A stretch of DNA of 64,000 nt from Streptomyces spectabilis (GCF_008704795.1 NZ_CP023690.1:8752501-8816500), one strand, 5' to 3'; positions 1 to 13,300 are shown, counted from the first letter of the stretch. Numbers and translations: made by a program. The notes: a model not told the origin generated them from the letters alone.

Positions 1-3000
1 AGTTGGACGCGCGGGCGAATCGTCTGGCGCGGCTCCTCATATCCCGTGGTGTGGTCGCGGAGTCGCTGGTCGCCGTCTGTATGGAGCGTTCGGCTGACCT
101 GGTGGTGGCACTCCTTGCGGTGCTGAAGGCCGGTGGTGCGTATGTGCCGGTCGATCCGGAGTATCCGGCGGAGCGCATCGCGTACGTCCTGGAGGACGCG
201 AAGCCGGCTCTGGTGCTGACCAGCAGGGCGACGGAAGGTGTCGTTCCCGAGGGGGCGGGCGTCCCGGCGCGCGTCGTGGTGGACGGTGCCGAGGTGCTGG
301 CGCAGTTGGAGACGCTGTCTGCTGAGCCTGTTCGCTCTGTTGAGGTCTCGCCGTCGCAGGTGGCGTATGTGATTTATACGTCGGGTTCGACGGGGCGTCC
401 GAAGGGTGTGGCGGTTCCGCATGGGGGTGTGGTGAATCGTCTGTTGTGGATGCAGGGTGTGTTTGGTCTGGGTGGGTCGGACCGGGTGGTGCAGAAGACG
501 CCGTTTGGTTTTGACGTGTCGGTGTGGGAGTTCTTCTGGCCGTTGGTCGCGGGTGCGGGTCTGGTGGTGGCGCGTGCGGGTGGTCATCGGGATGCGGGGT
601 ATCTGGCGGAGTTGATCCGTCGAGAGCGGGTGACGGTCGCGCATTTCGTGCCGTCGATGCTGCGGGTGTTTTTGCGTGAGCCGGGTGCGGGGGCTTGTTC
701 GGGGCTGCGGTGGGTGGTGTGCAGTGGTGAGGCGTTGGCGGCGGAGCTGAGGGATCAGTTCTTCGGTGTGCTTGAGGGTGTGGAGCTGCACAATCTGTAT
801 GGTCCGACGGAGGCGTCGGTGGATGTGACGGCGTGGGCGTGTGGTGCGGGTGAGGGGCCGGTGGTGCCGATTGGCCGTCCGGTGTGGAACACGCGTGTCT
901 TTGTGTTGGATGCGGGTTTGCGTCCGGTGCCGGTGGGTGTGGCGGGGGAGCTGTATCTGGCGGGCGTGCAGCTGGCGCGTGGGTATGTGGGTCGTGCGGG
1001 GCTGACCGCGGAGCGCTTTGTCGCTTCGCCGTTTGGTGCTGCGGGTGAGCGGATGTACCGCACGGGTGATGTGGTGCGCTGGCGTGCGGACGGGAGCCTG
1101 GAGTATCTGGGGCGCGCGGATGATCAGGTGAAGCTGCGGGGCTTCCGGGTCGAACTCGGTGAGATCGGGGCGGCCCTGGAGTCCCACCCTGCTGTCACTG
1201 AGACCGCGGTGCTGGTACGCGAGGACGTGCCCGGGGACAAGCGTCTGGTGGCGTATGTGGTCCCGGCCGAGGGCGTAGTGGATGCGGCGGTGTTGCGGGC
1301 GCATGTGGGCCGGGTGCTGCCGGAGTACATGGTCCCGTCAGCGGTCGTCGTGCTGGAGGCGCTGCCGGTGACGGTGAACGGCAAGCTGGACCGCCGTGCG
1401 CTGCCCGCGCCCGAGTACACCGTCTTGGCTGGTCGGGCACCGGTGAACGTTCAGGAGGAGATCCTGTGTGCGGTGTTTGCGGAGGTCCTCGGCGTTCCCA
1501 GTGTGGGTGTTGACGACAACTTCTTCGAGCTGGGCGGTCATTCGCTTCTCGCGGTTCGTTTGGTGAGTCGTGTGCGGTCGGTGTTGGGTGTGGAGGTTGG
1601 TGTGCGGGCGGTGTTTGAGGCGCCGTCGGTGGGGTTGTTGGTGGGGCGGTTGGAGGGTGCTGAGGGGGCGCGGCCGGCGTTGTCGGCGCGGGTGCGTCCG
1701 GAGTTGGTGCCGTTGTCGTTCGCGCAGCAGCGGTTGTGGTTCCTGGGTGAGTTGGAGGGGCCGAACGCGACGTACAACATTCCCGCGGGTATCCGTCTGC
1801 GGGGCGAGCTGGACGTCGCAGCCCTGGGTGCGGCGCTCAACGACGTGGTGGCACGGCACGAGGTGCTGCGCACGGTGTTTCCGATGGTCGAGGGCACGGC
1901 CCAGCAGCGGGTACTTGATGCCGCGTCACATGGTTGTGAACTGAAGGCCGTGAACGTCTCCTCGGATGAGCTGGAGGGGGTGATGGCTGAGGCGGCCGGG
2001 TGTGTGTTTGATCTGTCGGTGGATGTTCCGTTGCGGGCGTGGTTGTTCACGACGGGTCCGCGGGAGCATGTGTTGATGTTGGTGTTGCATCACGTGGCGG
2101 GTGATGGCTGGTCGATGGCGCCGTTGGCGCGTGATGTGTCGGTGGCGTACGCGGCGCGTGCTGCGGGTGGTGCTCCGGTGTGGGAGCCGCTTGCGGTGCA
2201 GTACGCGGATTACGCGTTGTGGCAGCGGGAGTTGCTCGGGGAGGAGAGTGATTCCGAGAGTGTGATGGCGCGGCAGCTGGCCTACTGGCGCCAGGCACTG
2301 GCCGACGTACCGGACGAACTGGTACTCCCCGTCGACCGACCGCGACCCGACGTGGCCACGTATCAGGGCGGTGTCGTACGGCTCGACGTGGAGCCGAGTG
2401 TGCACGCCCGGCTGGTGGAGGTCGCTCGGGCGCACGGCGTGACGCTGTTCATGGTGTTGCAGGCAGGTATGGCGGCGCTGTTGAGCCGCTTGGGTGCGGG
2501 CCGTGACATTCCGCTGGGTGTTCCGGTGGCGGGGCGTTCGGATGAGGCGTTGGAGGAGCTGGTCGGGTTCTTCGTGAACACGCTGGTCATCCGCACGGAC
2601 GTGAGCGGTGATCCGTCGTTCGCGGAGCTGTTGGAGCGGGTGCGGGAAGCGGGCCTGGGCGCGTATGCCCATGAGGATGTCCCGTTCGAGCGGCTCGTGG
2701 AGGAGCTGGCGCCGACGCGGTCCATGGCACGCCACCCCCTCTTCCAGATCATGCTGGGTCTGGACACGCACGCGGACGCGGTCGTGGACCTGCCCGGGCT
2801 TGAGGCCGAAGTGATCGCGAGCAAGGAGGTGGCCGCCAAGTTCGACCTCGACCTGAACGTGAGGGAGCGGTTCGACGCCTCCGGTGCCCCGGCCGGTCTC
2901 GACGGCACGGTCGTCTACGCCGTGGACCTGTTCGACGAGCCCACGGTCGCGGAGCTCGTCGAGCGCTTCGTACGCGTGCTGGACGCCGTGACGACCGATC

Positions 3001-6000
3001 CGCACCAGCCCGTGAGCCGGATCCAGATCCTCGGCGCCACGGAGCGGGACCGGATCCTGAACGAGTGGAAGGACTCCGCGGCGGGCGTTCCGGCCCGTAC
3101 GCTGCCCGTGCTGGACGCCGCCCCGCACGGCGGAGCGGACACGGGCAGCAACGTGTTCGTACTCGACGCGGCGCTCCAGCCGGTCCCTGCCGGTGTCGCG
3201 GGCGACCTGTACGTCGCGGGCGGTCTGAAGGACCACGGCTACGAGGGTCGTCCCGGCCTGACGGCGGAGCGCTTCGTGGCGTGCCCGTTCGGGACCGCCG
3301 GTGAGCGGATGTACCGCACGGGCGACGTGGTGCGCTGGCGCGCGGACGGCAGCCTGGAACTCGTGGGCAAGGCGCGCGACGAGCAGGAGCCGAACGCGTC
3401 GACGGCTGTCGACGCGGGACAGCCCGCTCGGGGACGTGGGCCTTCGTCCGTGCAGGAGGAGATCCTGTGCTCGGTGTTCGCCGAGATGCTGGACCTGCCG
3501 CAGGTCGGCGTAGACGACAACTTCTTCGAACTCGGCGGGCACTCCCTCATGGCCGTCAAGCTCGTCGTGCGCCTGCGTGAGCTGGGCATGCCCGTGAGCG
3601 TGAGGAGCCTGTTCGCGACGCCGACGGCGGCCGGGCTCGCAGCCGCCGTCAGCGCGGAGGGCCAGGGCGCGGTCACCGTCCCGAAGAACCTGATTCCGGC
3701 GGGTGCCGACGTCATCACGCCGGAGATGCTGCCGCTGGTGGAGCTGACAACGGGCGAGATCGGGCGGATCACGGCCCGGGTGCCGGGCGGCGCGGCGAAC
3801 ATCGCCGACATCTACCCCCTCGCCCCCCTCCAGGAAGGCATCTTCTTCCACTCCGTCATCGGCAACGAGAACGGCGCGGACGTGTACGTGCTGCCGACGG
3901 TGCTGCGGTTCGACTCCCGGGAACGGCTCGACCAGTTCCTGCGCGTGCTCCAGACAGCCGTGGACCGGCACGACACCCTGCGGACGGGCTTCGCGTGGGA
4001 GGGTCTGCGCGAGCCGGTGCAGGTTGTGGTGCGCCACGCCGAGATTCCCGTGAACGAGGTGGATCTCGGGGGCGCCGACGGGGACTTGGTACAGAGGTTG
4101 CTCGACCTGTGCAGCCCGTCCATGGACATCCGGCAGGCCCCGCTGCTGCGGACCACTGTCGCGGCGGAGCCCGGCAGCGACCGCTGGCTGATGGTCATGC
4201 AGGCCCACCACCTGGTCCAGGACCACACGGCGATGGGCGTCCTCTTCGCAGAGGTCAGCGCGCTGCTCCGCGGTGAGGCGGAGGAACTGCCCGCACCGGT
4301 TCCGTTCCGGGAGTTCGTGGCGCAGGCGCGGCTTGGCGTGTCACGCACGGAGCACGAGCAGTTCTTCGGTGAGCTGCTCCACGGCGTGACCGAGCCGACG
4401 GCGCCGTTCGGGCTGTTGGACGTGCATGGTGACGGCTCCGATGTCGCTGAGGCGACGGAGGTGCTGGATGCGGGTCTCGCTACTCGCTTGCGGGAGCAGG
4501 CGCGGCGTCTGGGTGTGAGCCCGGCGACGCTGTTCCACCTGGTGTGGGCGCGGGTTGCTGCGGTGACGTCGGGTCGTGACGACGTCGTGTTCGGCAGTGT
4601 GCTGTTCGGCCGTATGCAGGCGGGCGCGGGTGCGGATCGTACGCCGGGTCTGTTCATCAACACCCTTCCCGTGCGGGTTCCGACCGGTCGGGTGTCGGTG
4701 ACTGAGGCCGTGCGGGGGATGCAGAAGCAGCTCGCCGACCTCCTCGTCCACGAGCACGCCCCGCTCACGCTCGCCCAGCAGGCGGCTGACCTCGCGGCGG
4801 AGACGCCGCTGTTCACCTCCCTCCTCAACTACCGGCAGAACGCCAACGCCGCTCAGCGGCTCGGCAGGTCGATCGAAGAGCTCAACACCGGCTTGGACGG
4901 CGTCGAGCTGCTGTCGGCTCACGAGCGGACGAACTACCCGCTGACGGTGTCGGTGGATGACACCGGCGAAGGCTTCGGCCTGACGGTTCAGGCGGCTGCT
5001 CCGATCGCTGCGCAAGCGGTGTGCGGCCTGGTCAGCGCCACGGCCGAGGGCATCGTCACGGCACTGGAGAAGGAGTCCGAGGACCTGCTTCTGGAGCGCG
5101 TGCCGGTTCTGGGCGAGGCGGAGCAGGATCGTCTGGTGCGGGAGTGGAGTGGTGCTTCCCGTCCGGTGGCGGAGGCGTCGCTGACGGAGCTGTTCGCGGC
5201 TCAAGCAGCACGCACGCCTGATGCGACGGCGGTCACCTTCGGCGGTACGGAGTGGTCGTACGCGGAGTTGGACGCGCGGGCGAATCGGCTGGCCCGACTC
5301 CTCATCTCGCGTGGTGTGGGTGCGGAGTCGCTGGTCGCGGTCTGCATGGAGCGTTCGGCTGATCTGGTGGTGGCACTCCTTGCCGTGCTGAAGGCCGGTG
5401 GTGCGTATGTGCCGATCGACCCGGAGTATCCGGCGGACCGCATCGCGTACGTCCTGGAGGACGCGCAGCCGGTCCTGGCGCTGACCAGCACGGCGGTCCA
5501 GTCGGCTGTGCCGACCGTGGAGGATGTGGAGCAGGTCGTCGTCGACGACGCGCAGACCCTGTCCGCGCTGGCGGAGCTGGCCGGGGACGCTGTCACCGAT
5601 GCCGAGCGCGGTGGTCAGGTCCTGCCGTCGCAGGTGGCGTATGTGATTTATACGTCGGGTTCGACGGGGCGTCCGAAGGGTGTGGCGGTTCCGCATGGGA
5701 ATGTGGTGGCGCTGTTCGGTGGGACGGATGGCTGGTTTGGGTTTGGTGCGGGTGATGTGTGGGCGTGGTTCCACTCGTTCGCGTTTGACTTCTCGGTGTG
5801 GGAGTTGTGGGGCGCGCTGCTGCATGGCGGGCGTCTTGTGGTGGTGTCGCGTGAGGTGTCGCGGAGTCCGCGTGAGGTTCTGGAGTTGCTGGTCGCTGAG
5901 CGTGTGACGGTGCTGAACCAGACGCCGTCGGCGTTCTATCAGTTGATGGCGGCTGAGGGCCGGGAGCCGTTGCTGGGTGAGCGGTTGGTGTTGCGGTGGG

Positions 6001-9000
6001 TGGTGTTCGGTGGTGAGGCGTTGGATCTGTCGCGGTTGCGTGAGTGGTATGCGCGGCATGCGGCGGATGCGCCGGTGTTGGTGAACATGTATGGCATCAC
6101 CGAGACCACGGTGCACGTCAGTTACATGGCTTTGGATGAGGCTGTGGTTGCTGGTGGTGCGGGCAGTGTGGTCGGTGTGGGCATTCCGAACTTGCGGGTG
6201 TTCGTGCTGGGTTCGGATCTGCGGCCGGTTCCGGTGGGTGTCGCGGGTGAGCTGTATGTGGCGGGTGCTCAGCTGGCCCGTGGGTATGTGGGCCGTCCGG
6301 CGTTGTCGGCGGAGCGTTTCGTGGCGTGTCCGTTCGGTGCTGCGGGTGAGCGGATGTATCGCACGGGTGATGTGGTGCGGTGGCGTGCGGACGGGAACCT
6401 GGAGTTCATCGGGCGTGCGGATGACCAGGTGAAGGTCCGTGGGTTCCGGATCGAGCTGGGTGAGATCGAGGCGGCGCTGGAGTCGCACGCGGATGTCGCC
6501 CAGAGCACGGTGCTGGTGCGCGAGGACGTGCCCGGGGACAAGCGTCTGGTCGCCTACGTCGTCCCGGCCGGGGGCTCGGTGGATGCGGCGGTGTTGCGGT
6601 CGCACGTGGGCCGGGCCCTGCCCGAGTACATGGTCCCGTCCGCAGTGGTGGTGCTGGAGGCGCTGCCGCTGACGGTCAACGGCAAGCTGGACCGCCGCGC
6701 ACTCCCCGCACCGGAATACACGGCTGCTGGCCACGGCGACGGCCGTGGTCCCGCCTCGCTCCAGGAGGAGATCCTGTGCGCGGTGTTCGCCGACGTACTC
6801 GGCCTCCCCAGTGTGGGTGTGGACGACAACTTCTTCGAACTCGGCGGTCATTCGCTTCTCGCGGTGTCGCTGATCGAGCGCCTGCGTGAGCGGGGTCTGC
6901 CCGTGAGCGTGCGGAGCCTGTTCGCGACGCCCACGGTGGCCGGGCTCGCGGCCGCCGCCGGCGCGGGCGGCCAGGGCGCGGTGGTCGTGCCGGAGAACCT
7001 GATCCCGGCGGACGCCGAGGCCATCACGCCGGAGATGCTGCCCCTGGTGGACCTGACGGCGGAGGAACTCGACCGCATCGTCACCCGGGTCCCGGGTGGC
7101 GCGGCGAACATCGCCGACGTCTACCCCCTCGCCCCCCTCCAGGAAGGCCTGTTCTTCCACCACCTGATGACCGGTGAGGGCGAAACGGACGTCTACCTCC
7201 AGCAGACAGTGCTGCGGTTCGACGCCCGCCAGCGCGTCGACCGGTTCGTCGAGGCGCTCCAGGCCGTGATGGTGCGGCACGACATCCTCCGTACGGGCTT
7301 CGCGTGGGACGGTCTGCGCGAGCCGGTGCAGGTCGTGGTCCGGCGCGCCGAAGTGCCGGTCCACGAGGTGGCACTCGATGCGGCCTCCGAGGGCCAGGAC
7401 CCGGTCCAGCAGCTGCTGGACGCGGCGGACAAGGCCATGGACGTCGGTCGTGCCCCGCTGCTGCGCGCGTACATCGGCGCGGAACCGGGCAGCGACCGCT
7501 GGCTGATGGTCCTCCAGAACCACCACCTCGTCGAGGACCACACCGCTCTGGAACTGCTCCTCGCCGAGGTGCGTGCCCACCTGGAAGGCCAGGAGGACGC
7601 GCTGCCCACGCCGGTTCCGTTCCGGGAGTTCGTGGCGCGGGCACGCCTGGGTGTGTCGCGTGCGGAGCACGAGCGGTTCTTCGGTGAGCTGCTCGACGGC
7701 GTGACCGAGCCGACAGCGCCGTACGGTCTCCTCGACGTACGGGGTGACGGCACCGAGGTCGACGAGGTCATGAGCACCCTCGACGCGGCCGTGGCCACCC
7801 GCCTGCGGGAGCAGGCGCGGCGTCTGGGTGTGAGCCCGGCGACGCTGTTCCATCTGGTGTGGGCGCGGGTCGTCGCGGTGACGTCGGGTCGCGATGACGT
7901 CGTGTTCGGCAGTGTGCTGTTCGGGCGTATGCAGGCCGGTACGGGTGCGGACCGGACTCCGGGTCTGTTCATCAACACCCTGCCCGTGCGGGTTCCGACC
8001 GGTCGGGTCTCGGTGGGTGAGGCCGTGCGGGGGATGCAGAAGCAGCTCGCCGACCTCCTCGTCCACGAGCACGCCCCGCTCACCCTCGCCCAGCAGGCCG
8101 CCGGACTGCCCGCGCAGACTCCGCTGTTCACCTCCCTGCTCAACTTCCGGCACAACACGGCCGGAAGCACGGGCCCGGACGACGTGATGAGCGGTGCCCT
8201 TGAGGGGGTCGAACTGCTCTCGGCCCACGAGCGCAGCAACTACCCCCTCACGGTGTCCGTCGACGACTCGGGTTCCCGCTTCGACGTCGTCGTCCAGGCC
8301 GCCGCGCCCCTCTCGCCGCAGGCGGTGACCGGCCTGATCCACGCGGCCGCGGCGAACCTCGTCACCGCGCTCGAAGAGGAGACCGGCGCCACCGGGCTCC
8401 ACGAGGTGCAGGTCCTCGACGAGACGGAGCAGCGACAGCTCCTCACGCGGTGGAACGACACCGCGCACGAGGTTCCGGTCACGACGCTGCCCAGGCTCTT
8501 CGCCGAGCAGGTCGGGCGGACCCCGGACGCCGTCGCCGTCACCTTCGAGGGCACGGAGCTGTCGTACGCCGACCTCGACGCCCGCACCAACCGTCTGGCC
8601 CGGCTGCTGATCTCCCGCGGCGTGGGGCCGGAGTCCGTGGTCGCCGTGTCCATGGAGCGGTCCGCCGAACTGGTGGTGGCGCTGCTCGCGGTCCTGAAGA
8701 CCGGCGGCGCGTACGTGCCGGTGGACCCGGAGTACCCGGCGGACCGCATCGCGTACATGCTCGGTGACGCCCGACCGGTCCTCGTCCTCACCAGCCGGTC
8801 CGCGGCGGGCGGCCTGCCCGTCGTGGCGGGCCTCGAACGGGTCGTCGTCGACGAGCCGCAGACGGTCTCCGCCCTGGCGGGACTGGACGCCGGGGAACTC
8901 GCCGAGGCCGAGCGGCGCCGGGCGCTGCTGCCGGACCACCCGGCGTACGTCATCTACACGTCGGGCTCCACCGGCAACCCCAAGGGGGTGGCCGTCCCGC

Positions 9001-10373
9001 ACCGCAACGTGGTCCAGCTGTTCGAGGCGGCGAAGAGCAGGTACGACTTCGGCGCGGACGACGTGTGGACCTGGTTCCACTCCTTCTCCTTCGACTTCTC
9101 GGTCTGGGAGATGTGGGGCGCCCTGCTGCACGGCGGCCGCCTGGTGGTCGTGCCGCACGGGATCTCCCGGTCGCCCGGAGGGTTCCTCGACCTGCTCGTC
9201 CGTGAGCGGGTGACCGTGCTCAACCAGACGCCGTCGGCGTTCTACCAGCTCGTCCAGGCCGATGCCGAGGCGCCCGACCTGGGCTCCCGCCTCGCCCTTC
9301 GCTTCGTGATCTTCGGTGGTGAGGCACTGGACCACGGGCGTCTCACCGAGTGGTTCGCGCGTCACCCCGAGGACGCTCCGGCCCTGGTGAACATGTACGC
9401 GCCGACCGAGACGACCGTCGTCTGCACGGCGTACCCCGTCAGCGCCCGGGAAGAGGACAGCGCCGGGGTCCTGCCGATCGGCAGCCCCATGTGGAACACC
9501 CGGGCGTATGTGCTCGACGACGGCCTGCGCCCCGTTCCGGTCGGCGTCGCCGGTGAGCTGTACCTCGCCGGAGCCCAGCTCTCGCGCGGCTACACGCACC
9601 GCCCCGGCCTCACCGCGGAGCGCTTCGTGGCCTGCCCGTTCGGAGCGGCAGGGGAGCGGATGTACCGCACGGGCGACGTGGTGCGCCGACGTGCCGACGG
9701 ACACCTGGACTACGTCGGGCGCGCCGACGACCAGGTGAAGGTCCGAGGGTTCCGCATCGAGCTGGGCGAGATCGAGGCCGTCCTGGCCTCGCACCCGCTC
9801 GTCGGCCAGGCGGCCGTGGTCGTACGCGAGGACACCCCGGGGGACAAGCGGCTCGTCGGCTATGTGGTCGCGGACCCGACCGCGGAGAACAGCGGGGCGG
9901 CCGCCGACCTGTCCGCCTCCGCGCTGTCCGCGGCCGTGCGCGGGTACGTGCGCGAGCGGCTCCCGGACCACATGGTGCCCTCCGCCGTCATGCGGCTCGA
10001 CGTCCTGCCGCTGACCGTCAACGGGAAGCTGGACCGTCGGGCGCTGCCCGCGCCGGACTACCGGGTCGCCGGTTCGAACCGGGCCCCGAGCACGCCGCGT
10101 GAGAAGGAGCTCTGCGACCTGTTCGCCGAGGTCCTCGGGCTGCCGGAGGTGGGAGTCGACGACTCCTTCTTCGACCTGGGCGGGCACTCGCTCCTCGCGA
10201 CCCGCCTGGTGAGCCGCATCCGCACCGCCCTGGGCGCGGAGCTGCCGATCAGGACGCTGTTCGAGGCACCGACCGTGGCCGGACTCGCGAGCCGCCTCGA
10301 AGCACAGACGAACACGAAGAGAGCACGGCCTGCACTGCGGCCGCGGCCGAGGCCGATGCAGGAGGAGAACTGA
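1..10373 (+). CDS. Nonribosomal peptide synthetase, 5'-truncated by window edge (A-T / C-A*-T / C-A-T / C-A-T)
   Basis: This multimodular peptide synthetase enters the window inside an adenylation (A) domain; 3456 residues are visible, numbered from base 3. Module 1 is A (1-470, specificity residues D-V-W-H-V-S-L-V-D-K, a serine code) and carrier T (GGHSL, Ser514). Module 2 has an L-type condensation domain (HHVAGDG at 696), a vestigial A domain (about 1038-1136) and an intact T (Ser1181). Module 3 has a C domain of the dual epimerisation/condensation type (HHLVQDH at 1402), A with code D-F-W-N-V-G-M-V-H-K (threonine) and T (Ser2284). Module 4 has another dual-type C (HHLVEDH at 2507), A with code D-F-W-N-I-G-M-V-V-K (threonine-like) and T (Ser3396). 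The stop overlaps the next NRPS start as TGATG, with a GGAGGAG ribosome site inside the gene end, so translation is coupled. Codes were aligned by eye to GrsA. Confidence 0.97.
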   Translation, partial: LDARANRLARLLISRGVVAESLVAVCMERSADLVVALLAVLKAGGAYVPVDPEYPAERIAYVLEDAKPALVLTSRATEGVVPEGAGVPARVVVDGAEVLAQLETLSAEPVRSVEVSPSQVAYVIYTSGSTGRPKGVAVPHGGVVNRLLWMQGVFGLGGSDRVVQKTPFGFDVSVWEFFWPLVAGAGLVVARAGGHRDAGYLAELIRRERVTVAHFVPSMLRVFLREPGAGACSGLRWVVCSGEALAAELRDQFFGVLEGVELHNLYGPTEASVDVTAWACGAGEGPVVPIGRPVWNTRVFVLDAGLRPVPVGVAGELYLAGVQLARGYVGRAGLTAERFVASPFGAAGERMYRTGDVVRWRADGSLEYLGRADDQVKLRGFRVELGEIGAALESHPAVTETAVLVREDVPGDKRLVAYVVPAEGVVDAAVLRAHVGRVLPEYMVPSAVVVLEALPVTVNGKLDRRALPAPEYTVLAGRAPVNVQEEILCAVFAEVLGVPSVGVDDNFFELGGHSLLAVRLVSRVRSVLGVEVGVRAVFEAPSVGLLVGRLEGAEGARPALSARVRPELVPLSFAQQRLWFLGELEGPNATYNIPAGIRLRGELDVAALGAALNDVVARHEVLRTVFPMVEGTAQQRVLDAASHGCELKAVNVSSDELEGVMAEAAGCVFDLSVDVPLRAWLFTTGPREHVLMLVLHHVAGDGWSMAPLARDVSVAYAARAAGGAPVWEPLAVQYADYALWQRELLGEESDSESVMARQLAYWRQALADVPDELVLPVDRPRPDVATYQGGVVRLDVEPSVHARLVEVARAHGVTLFMVLQAGMAALLSRLGAGRDIPLGVPVAGRSDEALEELVGFFVNTLVIRTDVSGDPSFAELLERVREAGLGAYAHEDVPFERLVEELAPTRSMARHPLFQIMLGLDTHADAVVDLPGLEAEVIASKEVAAKFDLDLNVRERFDASGAPAGLDGTVVYAVDLFDEPTVAELVERFVRVLDAVTTDPHQPVSRIQILGATERDRILNEWKDSAAGVPARTLPVLDAAPHGGADTGSNVFVLDAALQPVPAGVAGDLYVAGGLKDHGYEGRPGLTAERFVACPFGTAGERMYRTGDVVRWRADGSLELVGKARDEQEPNASTAVDAGQPARGRGPSSVQEEILCSVFAEMLDLPQVGVDDNFFELGGHSLMAVKLVVRLRELGMPVSVRSLFATPTAAGLAAAVSAEGQGAVTVPKNLIPAGADVITPEMLPLVELTTGEIGRITARVPGGAANIADIYPLAPLQEGIFFHSVIGNENGADVYVLPTVLRFDSRERLDQFLRVLQTAVDRHDTLRTGFAWEGLREPVQVVVRHAEIPVNEVDLGGADGDLVQRLLDLCSPSMDIRQAPLLRTTVAAEPGSDRWLMVMQAHHLVQDHTAMGVLFAEVSALLRGEAEELPAPVPFREFVAQARLGVSRTEHEQFFGELLHGVTEPTAPFGLLDVHGDGSDVAEATEVLDAGLATRLREQARRLGVSPATLFHLVWARVAAVTSGRDDVVFGSVLFGRMQAGAGADRTPGLFINTLPVRVPTGRVSVTEAVRGMQKQLADLLVHEHAPLTLAQQAADLAAETPLFTSLLNYRQNANAAQRLGRSIEELNTGLDGVELLSAHERTNYPLTVSVDDTGEGFGLTVQAAAPIAAQAVCGLVSATAEGIVTALEKESEDLLLERVPVLGEAEQDRLVREWSGASRPVAEASLTELFAAQAARTPDATAVTFGGTEWSYAELDARANRLARLLISRGVGAESLVAVCMERSADLVVALLAVLKAGGAYVPIDPEYPADRIAYVLEDAQPVLALTSTAVQSAVPTVEDVEQVVVDDAQTLSALAELAGDAVTDAERGGQVLPSQVAYVIYTSGSTGRPKGVAVPHGNVVALFGGTDGWFGFGAGDVWAWFHSFAFDFSVWELWGALLHGGRLVVVSREVSRSPREVLELLVAERVTVLNQTPSAFYQLMAAEGREPLLGERLVLRWVVFGGEALDLSRLREWYARHAADAPVLVNMYGITETTVHVSYMALDEAVVAGGAGSVVGVGIPNLRVFVLGSDLRPVPVGVAGELYVAGAQLARGYVGRPALSAERFVACPFGAAGERMYRTGDVVRWRADGNLEFIGRADDQVKVRGFRIELGEIEAALESHADVAQSTVLVREDVPGDKRLVAYVVPAGGSVDAAVLRSHVGRALPEYMVPSAVVVLEALPLTVNGKLDRRALPAPEYTAAGHGDGRGPASLQEEILCAVFADVLGLPSVGVDDNFFELGGHSLLAVSLIERLRERGLPVSVRSLFATPTVAGLAAAAGAGGQGAVVVPENLIPADAEAITPEMLPLVDLTAEELDRIVTRVPGGAANIADVYPLAPLQEGLFFHHLMTGEGETDVYLQQTVLRFDARQRVDRFVEALQAVMVRHDILRTGFAWDGLREPVQVVVRRAEVPVHEVALDAASEGQDPVQQLLDAADKAMDVGRAPLLRAYIGAEPGSDRWLMVLQNHHLVEDHTALELLLAEVRAHLEGQEDALPTPVPFREFVARARLGVSRAEHERFFGELLDGVTEPTAPYGLLDVRGDGTEVDEVMSTLDAAVATRLREQARRLGVSPATLFHLVWARVVAVTSGRDDVVFGSVLFGRMQAGTGADRTPGLFINTLPVRVPTGRVSVGEAVRGMQKQLADLLVHEHAPLTLAQQAAGLPAQTPLFTSLLNFRHNTAGSTGPDDVMSGALEGVELLSAHERSNYPLTVSVDDSGSRFDVVVQAAAPLSPQAVTGLIHAAAANLVTALEEETGATGLHEVQVLDETEQRQLLTRWNDTAHEVPVTTLPRLFAEQVGRTPDAVAVTFEGTELSYADLDARTNRLARLLISRGVGPESVVAVSMERSAELVVALLAVLKTGGAYVPVDPEYPADRIAYMLGDARPVLVLTSRSAAGGLPVVAGLERVVVDEPQTVSALAGLDAGELAEAERRRALLPDHPAYVIYTSGSTGNPKGVAVPHRNVVQLFEAAKSRYDFGADDVWTWFHSFSFDFSVWEMWGALLHGGRLVVVPHGISRSPGGFLDLLVRERVTVLNQTPSAFYQLVQADAEAPDLGSRLALRFVIFGGEALDHGRLTEWFARHPEDAPALVNMYAPTETTVVCTAYPVSAREEDSAGVLPIGSPMWNTRAYVLDDGLRPVPVGVAGELYLAGAQLSRGYTHRPGLTAERFVACPFGAAGERMYRTGDVVRRRADGHLDYVGRADDQVKVRGFRIELGEIEAVLASHPLVGQAAVVVREDTPGDKRLVGYVVADPTAENSGAAADLSASALSAAVRGYVRERLPDHMVPSAVMRLDVLPLTVNGKLDRRALPAPDYRVAGSNRAPSTPREKELCDLFAEVLGLPEVGVDDSFFDLGGHSLLATRLVSRIRTALGAELPIRTLFEAPTVAGLASRLEAQTNTKRARPALRPRPRPMQEEN
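360..1369 (+). repeat. About 1.0-kb direct repeat, copy 1 (serine A-domain core)
   Basis: This stretch appears base-for-base identical to 12227-13236 (offset 11867). It spans A-domain motifs A3 to A9. The encoded residues are identical in the two serine A domains, and the match ends abruptly at both sides (single-base differences at 359 and 1370). The identity includes unusual T-ending codons, which points to recent duplication or gene conversion between modules. Confidence 0.85.
3115..3410 (+). other. Vestigial adenylation domain inside module 2 of the first NRPS
   Basis: Between an intact C domain and an intact T domain only about 100 residues of an A domain remain. They correspond to the stretch around core motifs A6 and A7 (VFVLD...[10 protein letters not shown], then [17 protein letters not shown]). 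Motifs A1 to A5, including the P-loop SGSTGRPKG, the FDxSVWE pocket strand and YGPTE, are absent, as are A8 ([11 protein letters not shown]), A9 and the NGKLDRR lysine of A10. The reading frame is open throughout, so this is an in-frame internal deletion and not a frameshift. The remnant cannot bind ATP or an amino acid. The module must be skipped or be loaded by another adenylating enzyme. Confidence 0.9.
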
Positions 10374-13300
10374 TGATCCCGCTGTCGTTCGCCCAAAGGC
10401 GCCTGTGGTTCCTGGCGCAGCTGGAGGGCCCGAACCCCACGTACAACATCCCCGCCGCCCTGCGGCTCAGGGGTGAGCTGGACGTGGCCGCCCTGCGCGC
10501 CGCGCTGCGGGACGTGGTGGAGCGGCACGAGGTCCTGCGGACCGTGTTCCCCGCCGCCGACGGAACTCCGCACCAGCGGATCCTGGACACGGGCGCGGTG
10601 TCCCTCGATCTGCCGGTGATCCCGACGGCCGGGGAGGAAGCCCTGGCCACGGCCCTCGCCGAGGCCACGGCCCAGCCGTTCGACCTGGCAGCGGACATCC
10701 CGATCCGCGCCCGGCTCCACGAACTGGAGCCGCAGGAGCACGTCCTGCTCCTCGTCCTCCACCACATCGCCAGCGACGGCTGGTCCATGGGGCTGCTCGC
10801 ACGGGACATCTCCGAGGCCTACGGCGCGCGCCGCGCCGGTCACGCCCCCCAGTGGGAGCCGCTCCCGGTCCAGTACGCGGACTACACGATGTGGCAGCTC
10901 GACCTCCTCGGGGACGCGAGCGACCCGGAGAGCGTGCTCGCCGAGCAGCTCTCCTACTGGCGGACCACGCTGGCGGACGTGCCGGAGGAGCTCCGGCTGC
11001 CCGCGGCCAGGACGCGCCCGGCCACGGCCTCCTACCGGGGCGACCAGGTGCCGCTCCGCATCGACGCGGAGCTGCACCAGCGGCTGACCGAACTGGCCCG
11101 TGCGGAGGGCGCCACCCTCTACATGGTGCTCCAGGCCGGTCTCGCGGTGCTGCTCTCCCGGCTCGGCGCGGGCGACGACATCCCGGTCGGCACTCCCATC
11201 GCGGGCCGCATGGACGACGCCCTCGACGATCTCGTCGGCTTCTTCGTGAACTCGCTCGTGATGCGCACGGACCTGAGCGGGGACCCGTCGTTCACGGAAC
11301 TGGTGTCCCGGGTGCGCGACGCCGACCTCAGCGCGTTCGCCCACCAGGACGTGCCGTTCGAGCGCCTCGTCGAGGAACTCGTACCGACGCGGTCCATGGG
11401 ACGCCACCCCCTGTTCCAGGTGATGCTGGCCGTCCAGAACAACGCCCAGGCCGTACTCGACCTCCCCGGGCTCCAGGTCGGCGCGCTGCCCGGCGGCAAG
11501 GCCCCGGCCAAGTTCGACCTGTCCTTCGACCTGAGCGAGGAGTTCGACGCGCAGGGCCGCCCCGCCGGGCTCAAGGGGTCGATCACCTATGCCCTTGACC
11601 TGTTCGACCGCGAGGCGGTGGACGACCTCAGCGCCCGCTTCGTACGCGTCCTGGACGCGTGCACCACTGACCCGTCGGTCCGCGTACGCCAAGTCCCGGT
11701 TCTGGACGGGGCGGAGCGGGATCGGTTGGTGCGTGGGTGGAACGACACGGATCGGTCTGTTCCGCAGGTGTCGTTGACGGAGTTGTTGGCGGCTCAGGCA
11801 GCGCGTACCCCTGATGCGACTGCGGTGGTCTTCGAGGGTGTTGAGTGGTCGTACGGCGAGTTGGATGCGCGGGCGAATCGCCTGGCGCGGTTGTTGATTT
11901 CGCGTGGTGTGGGTGCGGAGTCGCTGGTCGCGGTCTGTATGGAGCGTTCCGCTGATCTGGTGGTGTCGCTGCTTGCGGTGCTGAAGGCCGGTGGTGCGTA
12001 TGTGCCGGTCGATCCGGAGTATCCGGCGGACCGCATCGCGTACGTCCTGGAGGGCGCACGCCCCGTTCTGGTCCTGACCAGTGAGTCGGTCCAGTCGGTC
12101 GTACCGGTGGTGGAGGATCTGGAGCGGGTCGTCGTCGACGACGCGCAGACCCTGTCCGCGCTGGCGGAGCTGGCCGGGGACGCTGTCACCGATGTCGAGC
12201 GCGGTGGTCAGGTGTTGCCGTCGCATGTGGCGTATGTGATTTATACGTCGGGTTCGACGGGGCGTCCGAAGGGTGTGGCGGTTCCGCATGGGGGTGTGGT
12301 GAATCGTCTGTTGTGGATGCAGGGTGTGTTTGGTCTGGGTGGGTCGGACCGGGTGGTGCAGAAGACGCCGTTTGGTTTTGACGTGTCGGTGTGGGAGTTC
12401 TTCTGGCCGTTGGTCGCGGGTGCGGGTCTGGTGGTGGCGCGTGCGGGTGGTCATCGGGATGCGGGGTATCTGGCGGAGTTGATCCGTCGAGAGCGGGTGA
12501 CGGTCGCGCATTTCGTGCCGTCGATGCTGCGGGTGTTTTTGCGTGAGCCGGGTGCGGGGGCTTGTTCGGGGCTGCGGTGGGTGGTGTGCAGTGGTGAGGC
12601 GTTGGCGGCGGAGCTGAGGGATCAGTTCTTCGGTGTGCTTGAGGGTGTGGAGCTGCACAATCTGTATGGTCCGACGGAGGCGTCGGTGGATGTGACGGCG
12701 TGGGCGTGTGGTGCGGGTGAGGGGCCGGTGGTGCCGATTGGCCGTCCGGTGTGGAACACGCGTGTCTTTGTGTTGGATGCGGGTTTGCGTCCGGTGCCGG
12801 TGGGTGTGGCGGGGGAGCTGTATCTGGCGGGCGTGCAGCTGGCGCGTGGGTATGTGGGTCGTGCGGGGCTGACCGCGGAGCGCTTTGTCGCTTCGCCGTT
12901 TGGTGCTGCGGGTGAGCGGATGTACCGCACGGGTGATGTGGTGCGCTGGCGTGCGGACGGGAGCCTGGAGTATCTGGGGCGCGCGGATGATCAGGTGAAG
13001 CTGCGGGGCTTCCGGGTCGAACTCGGTGAGATCGGGGCGGCCCTGGAGTCCCACCCTGCTGTCACTGAGACCGCGGTGCTGGTACGCGAGGACGTGCCCG
13101 GGGACAAGCGTCTGGTGGCGTATGTGGTCCCGGCCGAGGGCGTAGTGGATGCGGCGGTGTTGCGGGCGCATGTGGGCCGGGTGCTGCCGGAGTACATGGT
13201 CCCGTCAGCGGTCGTCGTGCTGGAGGCGCTGCCGGTCACGGTCAACGGCAAGCTCGACCGCCGTGCGCTCCCCGCGCCCGAGTACAAGGCTGCTGGTAGC

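Noticed and set aside
4341..10187. Very long minus-strand open frame (about 1950 codons) antisense to the first NRPS gene
   Set aside because: It mirrors the NRPS codons, has Arg/His-rich non-protein-like composition and no recognisable domain; it results from GC-rich third positions.
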